In this document: positions 38,675 to 50,801 of the stretch, in pieces
Position numbering within the stretch: the first letter of the stretch is position 1
Layout: each line of letters starts with the position of its first letter
Source of the DNA: Mycobacterium sp. ACS4331
GTDB taxonomy: Bacteria; Actinomycetota; Actinomycetes; Mycobacteriales; Mycobacteriaceae
Direction: 5' to 3'
Length of the DNA stretch: 64,000 bases
Assembly (NCBI RefSeq): GCF_001667265.1
Contig: NZ_LZHW01000007.1
Coordinates: 1-64,000 of the forward strand
Notes under the pieces: generated by a model
Told to the model about the DNA's origin: nothing
Seen by the model: the letters and a program-made list of their open reading frames with translations, nothing else
The model's database searches: none
Position numbers and translations under genes: made by a program

Positions 38675-39730
38675 GTGCGAGAGGACGACGGCCACGAGGG
38701 CCGGCATCGCATGCATGCGCAGGCGGCCCGCGGACGGTCGTTGCGCTCGTCGGTCGGGTTGTGGTGCGGATGGGCGGCCGTCGGGACCGTGGCGGTTTCA
38801 GCGGCGTTGGCGTGGTTGTTCAGCGCAGCGCAGCGTGACGGATCGCCAGCCTGGGCGCGCGGCGTCTCCGCCGAGCAGTGGCTGATGGCCGTGGTGTCGG
38901 CGTCGCTTCTGGTGGCCACCGTGATCGGGGCCGCCGGCGCAGCTCTGGCCCACCGTCGTCAGCGCTTACGCGAGGCCGACCAGTTCGCCCGGGACATCGC
39001 GCATCGGCAGAACGACATCTCGGCGCGACGACTCAAGCTCGAGATCGACCGATACCGGTTGGACCGCAGCCGGCACGACTTCGCACTCGCGCGCCGTCAC
39101 GATGCCCGGGTCCAGATGCTGCGCGGGCGGTTCGGCGAGTCTGTGCGACAACTGGCGGCGCCGCGGACGGCTGCCAGACTCGCGGGCGCCTACGCACTGG
39201 CCGAGCTTGCGGACGAATGGCATCGCCTGGGCGTGGACGGTGAGCGGCAGGTCTGCGTGAGTCTGTTGTGCGGGCAGCTTCGGGTGGCGCCCCGCACCGA
39301 TGACGACGATCGGGAGTTCCGCAGAACGGTCCTCGGACTGTTGCGCGGGCGTCGCCGCAACTACCTGCCCATCGACGGTGAAACCAGTTGGCGGACATGC
39401 GAAATAGACCTCTCCGGAGCGTCGCTGGCAGGTGCCGATCTCAGCGACACCGACCTGCGCCACACCGATCTCGGGGGTGTCGATCTGTCGGGGGCCAACC
39501 TCACCTCGGCCGAACTCTCGGGAGCGGTCCTGGTCGGTGCGACGTTGTATCAGTGCTGGCTCATGGGTGCGGATCTCCGGGACGCGGTGCTGGTCGGAGC
39601 TGACCTGCGGCGAGCAAGCCTGGTCGAATCCGACATCAGGGGAGCGGATTTCACCGGGGCCGACCTCGACTCGGCCAGGCTGGACCGGGCGCGCTCGGAT
39701 TCGGGCACCACCTGGCCCGTCGGGCGCTGA
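38675..39730 (+). CDS. Membrane-anchored pentapeptide-repeat protein
   Basis: 351-residue protein. Two membrane helices (about residues 28-50 and 68-92) are followed by a long basic coiled-coil (about 95-140, RQRLREADQFARDIAHRQND) and a helical region. The C-terminal right-handed beta-helix is made of A(D/N)LxX repeats, for example LSGASLAGADLSDTDLRHTD, for about 12 repeats. Pentapeptide proteins can mimic DNA or act as scaffolds; function here is unknown. GTG 38675 is used; ATG 38711 is possible. It lies 2 bp after the GGDEF-like gene, so the two are probably co-transcribed and functionally linked. Confidence 0.78.
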   Translation: MREDDGHEGRHRMHAQAARGRSLRSSVGLWCGWAAVGTVAVSAALAWLFSAAQRDGSPAWARGVSAEQWLMAVVSASLLVATVIGAAGAALAHRRQRLREADQFARDIAHRQNDISARRLKLEIDRYRLDRSRHDFALARRHDARVQMLRGRFGESVRQLAAPRTAARLAGAYALAELADEWHRLGVDGERQVCVSLLCGQLRVAPRTDDDDREFRRTVLGLLRGRRRNYLPIDGETSWRTCEIDLSGASLAGADLSDTDLRHTDLGGVDLSGANLTSAELSGAVLVGATLYQCWLMGADLRDAVLVGADLRRASLVESDIRGADFTGADLDSARLDRARSDSGTTWPVGR

Positions 39731-39734
39731 GCGG

Positions 39735-41207
39735 TCAGGGCAGTCCGAGTCGGCGGTAACGCCGCAACCTGGCGGCCAGGCGGTCCGGATCCGGGGTCGC
39801 CGACAGGCGCGCGACTTCGAAGGCGATCGCCTGTGCCAGGCGTTTCGAGAACTCAATCGGTTCGTCGGCCGCGTCGGGATGTTCGGGGACGATCACATCG
39901 ACGATGCCGTTGCGCAGCAGGTCCGCTGATCGAATTCCTTGGGCGGCAGCCAATTCCGGGGCATGTGCGGTGTCGCGGAAGACGATCGCACTGGCGCCCT
40001 CGGGAGGCAGTGGGGCCAGCCAGCCGTGCAGTGCGGCCAGCACTCGGTCGGCGGGCACCATCGCCAGCGCGGGGCCGCCGCTGCCCTGGCCCATCAGCAC
40101 CGAGACCGTCGGGACATCCAGCGTCACCAGTTCGGACAGGCAGCGGGCGATCTCACCGGCCAGGCCACCCTCTTCGGCCTCCTCCGACAGGGCCGGACCC
40201 GCGGTGTCGATGACGAGCACGAGGGGCAGTTTGAGGCCGGCGGCGAGCGCCATCCCGCGGCGGGCCTCGCGCAGCGCGGCCGGGCCCACCGTGCCGCCGA
40301 CCACACGCCGCTGGCCGAGCACGACCACCGGTTGGCCGCCGAATCGCGCGAGCGCCAACAGCGTCGTCGCGCCCTCACCCTCCCCGGTCCCGGACAGCAG
40401 CACCCGCTCTCCTGCGCCATGGCGCAGCAGGTGGCCCACGTCGGGACGGTCCGGCCGCCGCGAGGCCTCCACCGAGTCCCAGGCGGAGACGTCGGGGAGG
40501 GGTTCGGCCGCAAGCGGTTCGGGAGGGGGGCCAGGAGGGTCGGCGACGACCTTGAGTGCCCAGTCCAGCGTGCGGCGTAACCCGTCCAGCGGCACCACGC
40601 CGTCGATCACGCCGTGGTGGCGCAGGTTCTCGGCGGTCTGCACCCCGGACGGGAACGGCTCACCGTAGAGGTGCTCGTACACCCGCGGGCCCAGGAAACC
40701 GACCAGCGCATTCGGTTCGGCGACCGTGATGTGCCCGAGCGATCCCCACGATGCGAAGACGCCGCCCGTCGTCGGATGCCGCAGGTACACCAGGTAGGGC
40801 AGATGGGCGCGCTTGTGCAGGGTGACCGCGGCGGCGATCTTGACCATCTGCAGGAACGCGACGGTGCCCTCCTGCATGCGGGTGCCGCCGGAACTCGGGG
40901 ACGCCAGCAGCGGCAGGCGCAGTGCGGTGGCCCGTTCGACGGCCGCGGTGATGCGCTCGGCGGCGGCCACCCCGATGGACCCGGCCAGGAAGTCGAACTC
41001 GCAGGCCACGACGGCCACGCGGCGACCGAACACCGTGCCCTCACCGGTCACCACGGACTCGTCCAGACCCGTTGCGGTCCTGGCCGCCGCCAGTTCGTCG
41101 GAGTACTGCGGTGATGTGGGGACTTCGATCGGCGGGGCGTCCCAGCTGACGAACGAGCCCGGATCGAGCACGGTGTCACGCAGCTGGCGGGCGCTGATGC
41201 GGCTCAC
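39735..41207 (-). CDS. accD3: Acetyl/propionyl-CoA carboxylase beta subunit AccD3
   Basis: 490-residue carboxyltransferase subunit of an acyl-CoA carboxylase, moving CO2 from biotin to acyl-CoA. Both crotonase-like halves are present: the N-terminal half has the oxyanion region ASPSSGGTRMQEGTVAFLQM and GGVFASWGSLGH, the C-terminal half has IDTAGPALSEEAEEGG and MGQGSGGPALAM. It starts at GTG 41207. In M. tuberculosis accD3 lies directly upstream of prrA; here about 10 kb of transporter, ligase and signalling genes separate them. The biotin-carrier partner is not in the window. Confidence 0.88.
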   Translation of the reverse strand: MSRISARQLRDTVLDPGSFVSWDAPPIEVPTSPQYSDELAAARTATGLDESVVTGEGTVFGRRVAVVACEFDFLAGSIGVAAAERITAAVERATALRLPLLASPSSGGTRMQEGTVAFLQMVKIAAAVTLHKRAHLPYLVYLRHPTTGGVFASWGSLGHITVAEPNALVGFLGPRVYEHLYGEPFPSGVQTAENLRHHGVIDGVVPLDGLRRTLDWALKVVADPPGPPPEPLAAEPLPDVSAWDSVEASRRPDRPDVGHLLRHGAGERVLLSGTGEGEGATTLLALARFGGQPVVVLGQRRVVGGTVGPAALREARRGMALAAGLKLPLVLVIDTAGPALSEEAEEGGLAGEIARCLSELVTLDVPTVSVLMGQGSGGPALAMVPADRVLAALHGWLAPLPPEGASAIVFRDTAHAPELAAAQGIRSADLLRNGIVDVIVPEHPDAADEPIEFSKRLAQAIAFEVARLSATPDPDRLAARLRRYRRLGLP

Positions 41208-41294
41208 GAGACGAGGGTAGTCGGGGCCTCATCGGCATGAACTGGAGCCGGGGACGTGGTTCTGCTGCCACGTGTCATCGGTTGGTGACGCCGT

Positions 41295-41319
41295 GGGGAG
41301 GTGGGGTGTCGGGGTGGGG
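41295..41319 (+). other. Four-tract G-quadruplex motif between accD3 and the HTH gene
   Basis: Four GGGG runs at 41295-41298, 41303-41306, 41311-41314 and 41316-41319 are separated by loops of 4, 4 and 1 nt on the plus strand. This meets the strict definition of a four-tetrad G-quadruplex. It lies 88 bp upstream of the accD3 start (minus strand) and 105 bp before the HTH gene. Nothing else is recognised in this 216-bp region. Confidence 0.65.
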
Positions 41320-41423
41320 AGGTAAGTGTGTCCCTGCTGCCGCGCGTCACCACTTGTTGACAGCTGCCCACAACATCGAATCTCAGGCGCATTTCTGTCG
41401 GAGGCTTGCAGCACGCTCATCCC

Positions 41424-41738
41424 ATGGCCGACAAACCATGGTGGGAGACCGACCCGACCATCCTCGAAATCCGGCGGAGATCGGACGAGGAACTGCAGCG
41501 AGCGGCCGACGCGGCGAGACCGGTCGATGACTCCCCGGACCCCGTCCTGAACGAGATCTGGTCCGGTGCCTGCGTCCGCGGCCTGCGGATGGCCAGGGAG
41601 AAGCTGGCCGCGGCCCGCGAGGACTACGAGGAGGCCGTGCTCAAAGCCCGAAGGGCGGGCCTGTCGTGGGGCGAGATCGGCGCTGTGCTGGGTGTCTCCC
41701 GCCAACAGCTGCATCGCAGATTCCGTGACCGTGACTAG
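41424..41738 (+). CDS. Small helix-turn-helix protein of unknown role
   Basis: 104-residue acidic, mostly helical protein. The C-terminal 40 residues contain a sigma-region-4/Fis-like helix-turn-helix, AGLSWGEIGAVLGVSRQQLHRRF, preceded by a long helix REKLAAAREDYEEAVLKARR. Such proteins occur widely in mycobacteria; the target is unknown. ATG 41424 is preferred; a TTG at 41406 sits close behind GGAGG and is possible. Its stop codon forms part of the -10 hexamer of echA6. It is divergent from accD3. Confidence 0.75.
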   Translation: MADKPWWETDPTILEIRRRSDEELQRAADAARPVDDSPDPVLNEIWSGACVRGLRMAREKLAAAREDYEEAVLKARRAGLSWGEIGAVLGVSRQQLHRRFRDRD

Positions 41739-41747
41739 GGTGGGCCC

Positions 41748-42482
41748 ATGATCGGTATCACCCGCGACGACCACGTCATGACGATCGAACTGCAGCGGCC
41801 CGAGCGCCGCAACGCACTCAACAGCGAACTGGTGGACGGCCTGCGTGAGGCCATCGAACACGCCGCTGAGCAGGACATCAGGGCCATCGTCCTGACCGGG
41901 CAGGGCACGGTGTTCTGTGCCGGCGCCGACCTGTCCGGTGATGTGTTCGCCGCCGACTTCCCCGACAAGGCGCTGGCGCTCAACCTCGCGATCGACAAAG
42001 TGCCCTTCCCCGTCATCGCCGCCATCAACGGCCCGGCCATCGGTGCGGGCCTGCAGTTGGCCATGGTCAGCGATCTTCGGGTGGTGGCGCCCGAGGCGTT
42101 CTTCCAGTTCCCGATCGCCAAGTACGGGCTGGCGTTGGACAACTGGAGCATCCGGCGACTGGCGAGCCTGGTGGGTCACGGCCGGGCGCGCGGCATGCTG
42201 CTGGGCGCCGAACGCCTCTCGGCCGACGTGGCGTATCAGACCGGGCTGGCCAACCGCATCGGCACGCTCGAGGACGCCCAGGCCTGGGCCGCCGAGATCG
42301 CCGGCTTCGCGCCGCTGTCGCTGCACCACTCCAAGCGCGTGCTCAACGACGACGGCGCCTACTCGCAGGACTGGCCGCCGGTGCACAAGGACATGTTCGA
42401 CAAGGCGTGGGCCAGTAAAGACGTGATCGAGGCGCAGGTGGCCCGCATCGAGAAGAGGCCGCCGAACTTCGTGGGCGCATGA
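41748..42482 (+). CDS. echA6: Enoyl-CoA hydratase/isomerase family protein EchA6
   Basis: 244-residue crotonase-fold protein. The fold motifs [16 protein letters not shown] and [10 protein letters not shown] (oxyanion hole) and [17 protein letters not shown] are clear. In M. tuberculosis EchA6 lacks hydratase activity and shuttles acyl-CoA to the mycolate synthesis machinery. The catalytic-Glu region here reads [10 protein letters not shown], without an obvious acid, in line with a non-catalytic role. It starts at ATG 41748 with TAGGGT (41736-41741) 6 nt before it. It overlaps the next gene by 4 bp. Confidence 0.88.
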   Translation: MIGITRDDHVMTIELQRPERRNALNSELVDGLREAIEHAAEQDIRAIVLTGQGTVFCAGADLSGDVFAADFPDKALALNLAIDKVPFPVIAAINGPAIGAGLQLAMVSDLRVVAPEAFFQFPIAKYGLALDNWSIRRLASLVGHGRARGMLLGAERLSADVAYQTGLANRIGTLEDAQAWAAEIAGFAPLSLHHSKRVLNDDGAYSQDWPPVHKDMFDKAWASKDVIEAQVARIEKRPPNFVGA

Positions 42483-43597
42483 TGCTTCGCCAGGCCATCC
42501 GAGTCGTCGGGGGAACCGCCGCCCTCGCGACGGGTGGCTGGGTGCTGCGCGCCCTGCAGGGCGCGCCGGCCGCGTTGGGCGCCGGACCCGTCGACATCGC
42601 GGGGGTGGCGGGTGGATCGCCCCACTACCGCGACGGGGTGTTCCACAACCTCGAACCCGCGTCGTCGGTCGAACTGACCCGCCAGGAGCAGTGGCGCCTG
42701 ATCCACGACATGTTCGGCGGCACGTCCCAGCGTCCCGCGGGCACCATTCCGCTCGTGACACCCGAGACGGGAAGGCCCGCCGCCGACCTCGCCGTCACCT
42801 GGTTCGGGCACTCGTCGGCCGTCATCGAGGTCGACGGCTACCGCATCCTGGCCGACCCGGTGTGGAGCGAACGCTGTTCGCCGTCGAAGGTCGTCGGCCC
42901 GCAGCGACTGCACCCGGTGCCCGCGCCGCTGGAGGCGCTGCCCGCCATCGATGCGGTGATCATCAGCCACGACCACTACGACCACCTCGACATCAGCACC
43001 GTGCAGCATCTGGCGGGCAGCCAGAACGCGCTGTTCTTCGTGCCGTTGGGCATCGGTGCGCACCTGCGGGGCTGGGGCATCCCGCACCACCGCATCGTCG
43101 AACTCGACTGGGGTCAGGCCCATCAGCTCGGTGACCTCCAGATCGTGTGCACCCCGGCACGGCACTTCTCGGGCCGGTTCCTGACCCGCAACACCACGCT
43201 GTGGTCGTCGTGGGCCGTGATCGGCCCCCGGCACCGCGCGTTCTTCGGCGGGGACACGGGCTACACCAGGAGCTTCGCCGACATCGGCGCGGAGTACGGC
43301 CCGTTCGACCTGACACTCATGCCCGTCGGGGCCTATCACCCCGGCTGGCCCGACATCCATATGAATCCCGAGGACGCGGTGCGCGCCCATCGCGACGTCA
43401 CCGACACAGGGCTGTTCATCCCGATCCACTGGGCCACCTTCCGGCTCGCGCCGCATCCGTGGTCAGAACCGATCGAGCGGATGCTGATCGCGGCCCGGGA
43501 CGCGCAGGTGGCCGCCGCGGTGCCCCGCCCCGGACAGCGCCTGGACGCGACGCAGCTGATCACCCCGCCGACCGACGATGTGTGGTGGCAGATCTGA
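42479..43597 (+). CDS. Metallo-beta-lactamase-fold hydrolase (Rv0906-like, NAPE-PLD-like)
   Basis: 372-residue metal-dependent hydrolase. The di-zinc motif is [10 protein letters not shown] (about residue 162), with further ligands in [22 protein letters not shown] and [10 protein letters not shown]. The pattern matches the N-acylphosphatidylethanolamine phospholipase D/UlaG-like group, suggesting a lipid or phosphodiester substrate. A hydrophobic N-terminus (residues 7-35) may be a signal peptide or anchor. It overlaps echA6 by 4 bp, so the two are one operon, as in M. tuberculosis. Confidence 0.85.
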   Translation: MMLRQAIRVVGGTAALATGGWVLRALQGAPAALGAGPVDIAGVAGGSPHYRDGVFHNLEPASSVELTRQEQWRLIHDMFGGTSQRPAGTIPLVTPETGRPAADLAVTWFGHSSAVIEVDGYRILADPVWSERCSPSKVVGPQRLHPVPAPLEALPAIDAVIISHDHYDHLDISTVQHLAGSQNALFFVPLGIGAHLRGWGIPHHRIVELDWGQAHQLGDLQIVCTPARHFSGRFLTRNTTLWSSWAVIGPRHRAFFGGDTGYTRSFADIGAEYGPFDLTLMPVGAYHPGWPDIHMNPEDAVRAHRDVTDTGLFIPIHWATFRLAPHPWSEPIERMLIAARDAQVAAAVPRPGQRLDATQLITPPTDDVWWQI

Positions 43598-43722
43598 CCC
43601 TGCGGGTGGCCACCCCCGGAGCACGGGTCTGATCGCGAGCGACCAACGGGATGCGCCTGCCCCGGTGGCGCTCCGCCGCGTGCGGGGGTGGGTGCTTGCG
43701 CGGTCGGCTACCGTTTGCGTCT

Positions 43723-45291
43723 GTGAAACGAGCCGCGGCCCTTGCCGCATTGGTGGCGCTGCTGGCCGGCTGCCAGTCGCCCGAGCACGACGCCTCTCCC
43801 ACGCTGTCTGAGGTCCCGCCGCCGTTGATGCCGGCGATGGACCTGCCCGCGGCGGCCGTCGACAACGCGGTCTCCCAACTCGACCGCATCGCCGAGGAGT
43901 TGATGCAGTCCTCGGGTGTCCCCGGTATGGCCGTCGCGGTCGTGCACGAGGGTAAGACGGTCTACGCCAAGGGGTTCGGGCTCAAAGACATCCGCGCCGG
44001 GGATGAGTTGGAGAACCGCGTGCGGGCCGACACGGTGTTCCAACTGGCATCGCTGTCGAAGTCGTTGGCCGCCACGACCGTCGCCGCGCAGGTCGGCGCC
44101 GGGTCCGTCGGCTGGGACACGCCGCTGGTCACCCACCTGCCGTGGTTCGCGTTGTCCGACCCCGCGGTGACCAGGATGGTCACGGTCGGCGACATGTTCT
44201 CGCACCGGTCGGGCCTGCCCGATCACGCCGGCGACAAACTCGAGGATCTCGGCTACGACCGGCGGTACGTGCTGGAACGACTACGCGACCTGCCGCTGGC
44301 GCCGTTCCGGGTCTCCTACGCCTACACCAACTTCGGGCTGACCGCCGCGGCAGAGGCCGTCGCCGCGGCCGCCGGCCAGCCCTGGGAGCAGCTGGCCGAG
44401 GACGTCCTCTACAAGCCGCTGGGGATGTCGTCGACGAGTTCGCGGTTCGCCGATTTCGAAGCGCGGAAGGACAAGGCGCTGGGGCACATCCGCATCGACG
44501 ACGGGTACGAGCCGCTGTACAGGCGCGACGCCGATCCCGAGGCGCCCGCGGGCGGTGTCAGTTCGTCGGTCAACGATCTGGCGAAGTGGCTTGCGATGGT
44601 GCTGGGCGACGGCAGCTACGGCGACGATCAGCTGATCCCTGCCGACGCGCTGCTGCCCGCGCAGACGCCGCAGATCGTGTCGCGTCCGCCGACTGAACCC
44701 GCCATGCGGACCGGGTTCTACGGGTTCGGCTTCAACGTCGGCACCACGTCGGCCGCGCGCACCCAACTGAGCCATTCCGGGGCATTCGAACTGGGCGCGG
44801 GCACCAACTTCCTGATCATCCCGTCCGCCGACGTGGCGATCGTCGCCCTGACCAACGCCACCCCCACCGGTGTCCCGGAGACGCTCACCGCGGAGTTCGC
44901 CGACCTCGTCCAGTTCGGTGAGGTCCGTGAGGACTGGCGCACCCTCTACCGGGACGCGTTCGCGAATATGGACGCCCCGGTCGGGTCGCTGGTCGGTAAG
45001 CCCCGCCCGACGGCACCGGCTGCGGCACCGCCGTCGGCCGATCTCGTCGGGGACTACCGAAACGACTTCTGGGGCACGGCCACCGTCAGCGAGCGCGACG
45101 GGACGTTGACGCTGACACTGGGCCCCAACGCCGAACCGTGGCCACTGACCCATTGGGACGGGGGCGTCTTCACCTTCAGCTTCGTGAGTGAGAACTCACC
45201 GCCCGGCAGCATGTCGAAGGCTACGTTCGACCGTGACAGGCTCACGTTGGAGTACTTCGACACCGAGGGCAAGGGAACCTTTACGCGATGA
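43723..45291 (+). CDS. Beta-lactamase-family serine hydrolase lipoprotein (Rv0907-like)
   Basis: 522-residue class C/penicillin-binding-fold serine hydrolase. The N-terminal signal ends in a lipobox LLAGC with Cys17, so it is a probable lipoprotein. The active-site motif SLSKSL (SxxK) and the YAYTNFG (YxN) motif are intact; a C-terminal beta-rich domain (about residues 425-522) follows. The likely role is a peptidase or esterase in the envelope. GTG 43723 gives the proper signal peptide, with TACCGT (43709-43714) 8 nt before it. It overlaps ctpE by 4 bp. Confidence 0.86.
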   Translation: MKRAAALAALVALLAGCQSPEHDASPTLSEVPPPLMPAMDLPAAAVDNAVSQLDRIAEELMQSSGVPGMAVAVVHEGKTVYAKGFGLKDIRAGDELENRVRADTVFQLASLSKSLAATTVAAQVGAGSVGWDTPLVTHLPWFALSDPAVTRMVTVGDMFSHRSGLPDHAGDKLEDLGYDRRYVLERLRDLPLAPFRVSYAYTNFGLTAAAEAVAAAAGQPWEQLAEDVLYKPLGMSSTSSRFADFEARKDKALGHIRIDDGYEPLYRRDADPEAPAGGVSSSVNDLAKWLAMVLGDGSYGDDQLIPADALLPAQTPQIVSRPPTEPAMRTGFYGFGFNVGTTSAARTQLSHSGAFELGAGTNFLIIPSADVAIVALTNATPTGVPETLTAEFADLVQFGEVREDWRTLYRDAFANMDAPVGSLVGKPRPTAPAAAPPSADLVGDYRNDFWGTATVSERDGTLTLTLGPNAEPWPLTHWDGGVFTFSFVSENSPPGSMSKATFDRDRLTLEYFDTEGKGTFTR

Positions 45292-47693
45292 CATCAGAAG
45301 CGGCGGCGGTCGCGTCCCTGGCGGGCCTGACCGATGCCGAGGTGGCCGCGCGGGTCGCCGCGGGTCAGACCAACGACGTGCCCACCAGGGCCGCCCGCAG
45401 CGTGTCCGAGATCGTCCGGGCCAATGTGTTCACCCGCATCAACGCCATCCTGGTGGTGCTGTTCCTGATCGTCGCGTCCACCGGATCGCTCATCAACGGC
45501 CTGTTCGGGCTGCTGATCATCGCCAACAGCGCCATCGGCATCATCCAAGAGATCCGGGCCAAGCAGACGCTGGACAAGCTCGCGATCGTCGGGCAGGCGC
45601 GTCCCACGGTGCGACGCCGGTCCGGGACGTCCCCACTGCCGCCCAACGAGGTTGTGCTCGACGACGTGATCGAGGTCGGTCCGGGCGACCAGATCGTCGT
45701 GGACGGCGTGGTCCTCGAGGAGGCCAACCTCGAGATCGACGAGTCGCTGCTCACCGGCGAGGCCGACCCGATCGCCAAGGGCGCCGGGGACGCCGTCATG
45801 TCGGGCAGCTTCGTGGTCGCGGGCACCGGCGCCTACCGTGCCACCAAGGTCGGGCGGGAGGCCTATGCGGCCAAGCTCGCCGAGGAGGCCAGCAGGTTCA
45901 CCCTGGTGAAATCCGAACTGCGCAGCGGCATCAACAAGATCCTGCGGTTCATCACCTATCTGCTCTGGCCGGCCGGACTGCTGACCATCTACACCCAGCT
46001 GTTCACCACCGACGCCGGTTGGCGGGAGTCGGTGCTGCGCATGGTCGGTGCGCTGGTGCCGATGGTCCCCGAGGGCCTGGTGCTCATGACCTCGATCGCC
46101 TTCGCGGTCGGCGTGATCCGGTTGGGGCGCAGGCAGTGTCTGGTCAACGAGCTCCCGGCGATCGAGGGACTGGCCCGGGTCGACGTCGTGTGTGCGGACA
46201 AGACCGGCACTCTCACCGAGAACGGGATGCGGCTCTCGGAGGTCAAACAGCTCGGCGACGTGGATGTCGCGGATGCGCTGGCTTCGCTGGCCGCCGACGA
46301 CCCGCGGCCCAATGCCTCGATGCAGGCGATCGCTGAGGCATACGGGGACGCGCCGGGGTGGACCGCGACCGCGACGGCACCGTTCAAGTCGGCCACCAAA
46401 TGGAGTGGCACGTCCTATCGTGAGCACGGCAACTGGGTGATCGGAGCCCCCGACGTCCTGCTCGACCCGTCGTCCGCGGCGGCCGAGGATGCCGAGCGCA
46501 TCGGCGCCCAGGGTCTGCGGGTGCTCATGCTCGGCTCGTCCGATCGGTCGGTCGACGCTCCCGATGCCCCTGGCGTGGTCACTCCCGCCGCCCTGGTCGT
46601 GCTGGAGCAGAAGGTGCGACCCGACGCCCGCGACACACTGGAATACTTTGCCGCCCAACATGTCGCGGTCAAGGTGATCTCCGGTGACAACGCGGTGTCG
46701 GTGGGTGCGGTGGCGGGTTCTCTGGGTCTGCACGGCGAGACGATGGATGCCCGACGACTGCCCGAGGACACCGGCCAACTGGCCGACACCCTCGAGGAGT
46801 ACACGACATTCGGCCGAGTCCGTCCGGACCAGAAGCGCACGATGGTGCACGCCCTGCAGTCGCGTGGTCACACCGTGGCGATGACGGGCGACGGCGTCAA
46901 CGACGTGCTGGCCCTCAAGGACGCCGACATCGGTGTGGCGATGGGCTCGGGGAGTGCCGCGTCGCGCGCCGTGGCCCAGATTGTGCTGCTGGACAACAAG
47001 TTCGCCACCCTGCCGTACGTGGTGGGGGAGGGGCGGCGCGTCATCGGCAACATCGAGCGGGTCTCCAACCTGTTCCTGACCAAGACCGTGTACTCGGTGT
47101 TCCTGGCACTGCTGGTCGGTCTGGTCGGCCTGGGTGCCGAGCTGTTCGGCTGGTTCGGTGACGAACCCCTGCTATTCCCCTTCCAGCCGATTCACGTGAC
47201 CATCGCGGCCTGGTTCACCATCGGCATTCCCGCGTTCATCCTGTCGCTGGCGCCCAACAATGAGCGTGCTCACACCGGGTTCGTCCGGCGCGTGATGCTG
47301 GCCGCACTGCCGTCGGGCCTGGTCGTCGGTGTCGCGACGTTCGTGTCCTATCTTCTCGCCTACGACGGCCATGACGCGCCGGCGGTGGCGCAGACGCAGG
47401 CCTCGACCGGTGCCCTCATCACGCTGCTGATCAGCGCCTGGTGGGTGCTGGCCACGGTGGCCCGCCCGTACGAGTGGTGGCGTGTGCTGCTCGTGGTGTG
47501 TTCGGCGCTGGCCTACGTCGTGATTTTTTCTCTGCCGCTGGCTCGCGAGTGGTTCATGCTCGACCCGTCGAATATGGCCGTGACCTCCAAGGCTGTGCTC
47601 ATCGGTGTTGCCGCGGCGGGTGTGATCGAGGTGCTGTGGTGGTTGCAGGGCCGCATCCTGGGGGAGCCGCGCCGGTTGTGGCGAACATCGTGA
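45288..47693 (+). CDS. ctpE: P-type ATPase CtpE (calcium transporter)
   Basis: 801-residue P-type cation ATPase; M. smegmatis CtpE is reported as a Ca2+ importer. The actuator motif is LLTGEADP, the phosphorylation site is D304 in [11 protein letters not shown], and the hinge is [20 protein letters not shown]. About ten membrane helices are arranged 4+6, with the central cation-site segment [17 protein letters not shown]. No N-terminal metal-binding domain is present. It starts at ATG 45288, overlapping the serine-hydrolase gene by 4 bp. Confidence 0.92.
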   Translation: MTSEAAAVASLAGLTDAEVAARVAAGQTNDVPTRAARSVSEIVRANVFTRINAILVVLFLIVASTGSLINGLFGLLIIANSAIGIIQEIRAKQTLDKLAIVGQARPTVRRRSGTSPLPPNEVVLDDVIEVGPGDQIVVDGVVLEEANLEIDESLLTGEADPIAKGAGDAVMSGSFVVAGTGAYRATKVGREAYAAKLAEEASRFTLVKSELRSGINKILRFITYLLWPAGLLTIYTQLFTTDAGWRESVLRMVGALVPMVPEGLVLMTSIAFAVGVIRLGRRQCLVNELPAIEGLARVDVVCADKTGTLTENGMRLSEVKQLGDVDVADALASLAADDPRPNASMQAIAEAYGDAPGWTATATAPFKSATKWSGTSYREHGNWVIGAPDVLLDPSSAAAEDAERIGAQGLRVLMLGSSDRSVDAPDAPGVVTPAALVVLEQKVRPDARDTLEYFAAQHVAVKVISGDNAVSVGAVAGSLGLHGETMDARRLPEDTGQLADTLEEYTTFGRVRPDQKRTMVHALQSRGHTVAMTGDGVNDVLALKDADIGVAMGSGSAASRAVAQIVLLDNKFATLPYVVGEGRRVIGNIERVSNLFLTKTVYSVFLALLVGLVGLGAELFGWFGDEPLLFPFQPIHVTIAAWFTIGIPAFILSLAPNNERAHTGFVRRVMLAALPSGLVVGVATFVSYLLAYDGHDAPAVAQTQASTGALITLLISAWWVLATVARPYEWWRVLLVVCSALAYVVIFSLPLAREWFMLDPSNMAVTSKAVLIGVAAAGVIEVLWWLQGRILGEPRRLWRTS

Positions 47694-47745
47694 GGGGCCA
47701 GAATTGCCCGGGGCAGCGCCGCTGCCCATGACGAAAGGTGGGGAC

Positions 47746-47946
47746 ATGTCATTCCTGGACAAGGCAAAGGACCTGATCGGGAAGAACACCGAGAAGGTTG
47801 AGCAGGCCATCGACAAGGCCGGCGACTTCATCGACGACAAGACCGGTGGCAAATACTCCGACACCGTGGACAAGGTGCAGGACGCCGCCAAGAACGCCGC
47901 GGAGAAGCTGAACGAGACCCCCGGTAACGACAAGCCGCCGGCCTGA
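47746..47946 (+). CDS. Rv0909-type small antitoxin-like protein
   Basis: 66-residue very hydrophilic helical protein beginning MSFLDKAKDLIGKNTEKVEQAIDK and ending in a Pro-rich tail. It matches the antitoxin MT0933-like family, of which Rv0909 is annotated as an antitoxin. ATG 47746 follows a strong AAAGGTGGGGA ribosome-binding site. It is 12 bp upstream of an SRPBCC gene, as in M. tuberculosis Rv0909-Rv0910. Similar proteins are abundant in mycobacteria without toxin partners, so an alternative is a stress-induced disordered protein. Confidence 0.78.
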   Translation: MSFLDKAKDLIGKNTEKVEQAIDKAGDFIDDKTGGKYSDTVDKVQDAAKNAAEKLNETPGNDKPPA

Positions 47947-47958
47947 CACAATCGCCGT

Positions 47959-48396
47959 ATGGCGAAGCTGTCTCTGTCTGTGGACGTGCCGCTCCCACCC
48001 GAGGAGGCGTGGGAGTGCGCGTCGGATCTCTCCCGTTTCAAGGAGTGGCTGACCATCCACCGGGTGTGGCGCAGCCCCCTGCCCGAGACCCTGGAGAAGG
48101 GCACGACTCTCGACTCGATTGTCGAGGTCAAGGGCATGGCCAACCGGGTCCAGTGGACGATCGTGAACTACAAGCCCCCGCAGTCGATGACCCTCAACGG
48201 GGACGGCCGGGGTGGGGTCAAGATCAAGCTGATCGCCAAGATCAAGCCGACCGACGACGGGTCCTCGGTGGTCACCTTTGACACCCACCTGGGCGGCCCG
48301 GCCCTGTTCGGGCCGATCGGCATGGTGGTCGCGGGCGCGCTCAAGGGCGACATCCGCGATTCCCTCAACAATTTCGTGAAGGTCTTCGCGGGCTGA
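47959..48396 (+). CDS. SRPBCC-fold protein (Rv0910-like, putative toxin)
   Basis: 145-residue START/Bet v1-like (SRPBCC) hydrophobic-ligand-binding fold: an N-terminal LSVDVPLPPEEAWECASDLSRF typical of polyketide-cyclase-like proteins, a beta-sheet middle, and a long C-terminal helix. Rv0910 is called a toxin paired with Rv0909, but the fold is that of ligand-binding proteins and no nuclease motif is visible. ATG 47959 is 12 bp after the small protein's stop. It is convergent with devS. Confidence 0.82.
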   Translation: MAKLSLSVDVPLPPEEAWECASDLSRFKEWLTIHRVWRSPLPETLEKGTTLDSIVEVKGMANRVQWTIVNYKPPQSMTLNGDGRGGVKIKLIAKIKPTDDGSSVVTFDTHLGGPALFGPIGMVVAGALKGDIRDSLNNFVKVFAG

Positions 48397-48420
48397 CCTG
48401 TGTCGGGAGTGCCGCTGCGG

Positions 48421-50638
<2,218 letters not shown>

Positions 50639-50673
50639 CGCCCCAGATTAGTGCCCGCGTCGGCCCCCGGTGG

Positions 50674-50693
50674 CAGGGGACTTTGGTCCCGGA
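50674..50693. promoter_or_regulatory. DosR (DevR) box between devR and the phosphoketolase-like gene
   Basis: CAGGGGACTTTGGTCCCGGA matches the DosR consensus TTSGGGACTWWAGTCCCSAA at 16 of 20 positions, including the whole GGGACT and GTCCC cores. It lies 36 bp from the devR start and 108 bp from the divergent gene, so it can serve both. Confidence 0.8.
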
Positions 50694-50801
50694 TCTGGGG
50701 GCATCTCGGCGCGTGGGTTGGTGACCCGCCCATCTGCCGCCGGGAACCACGCCGGAGCAGGGTTGAAGACGACACGGCAGGCAGTGATCGAAAGGATCGC
50801 C

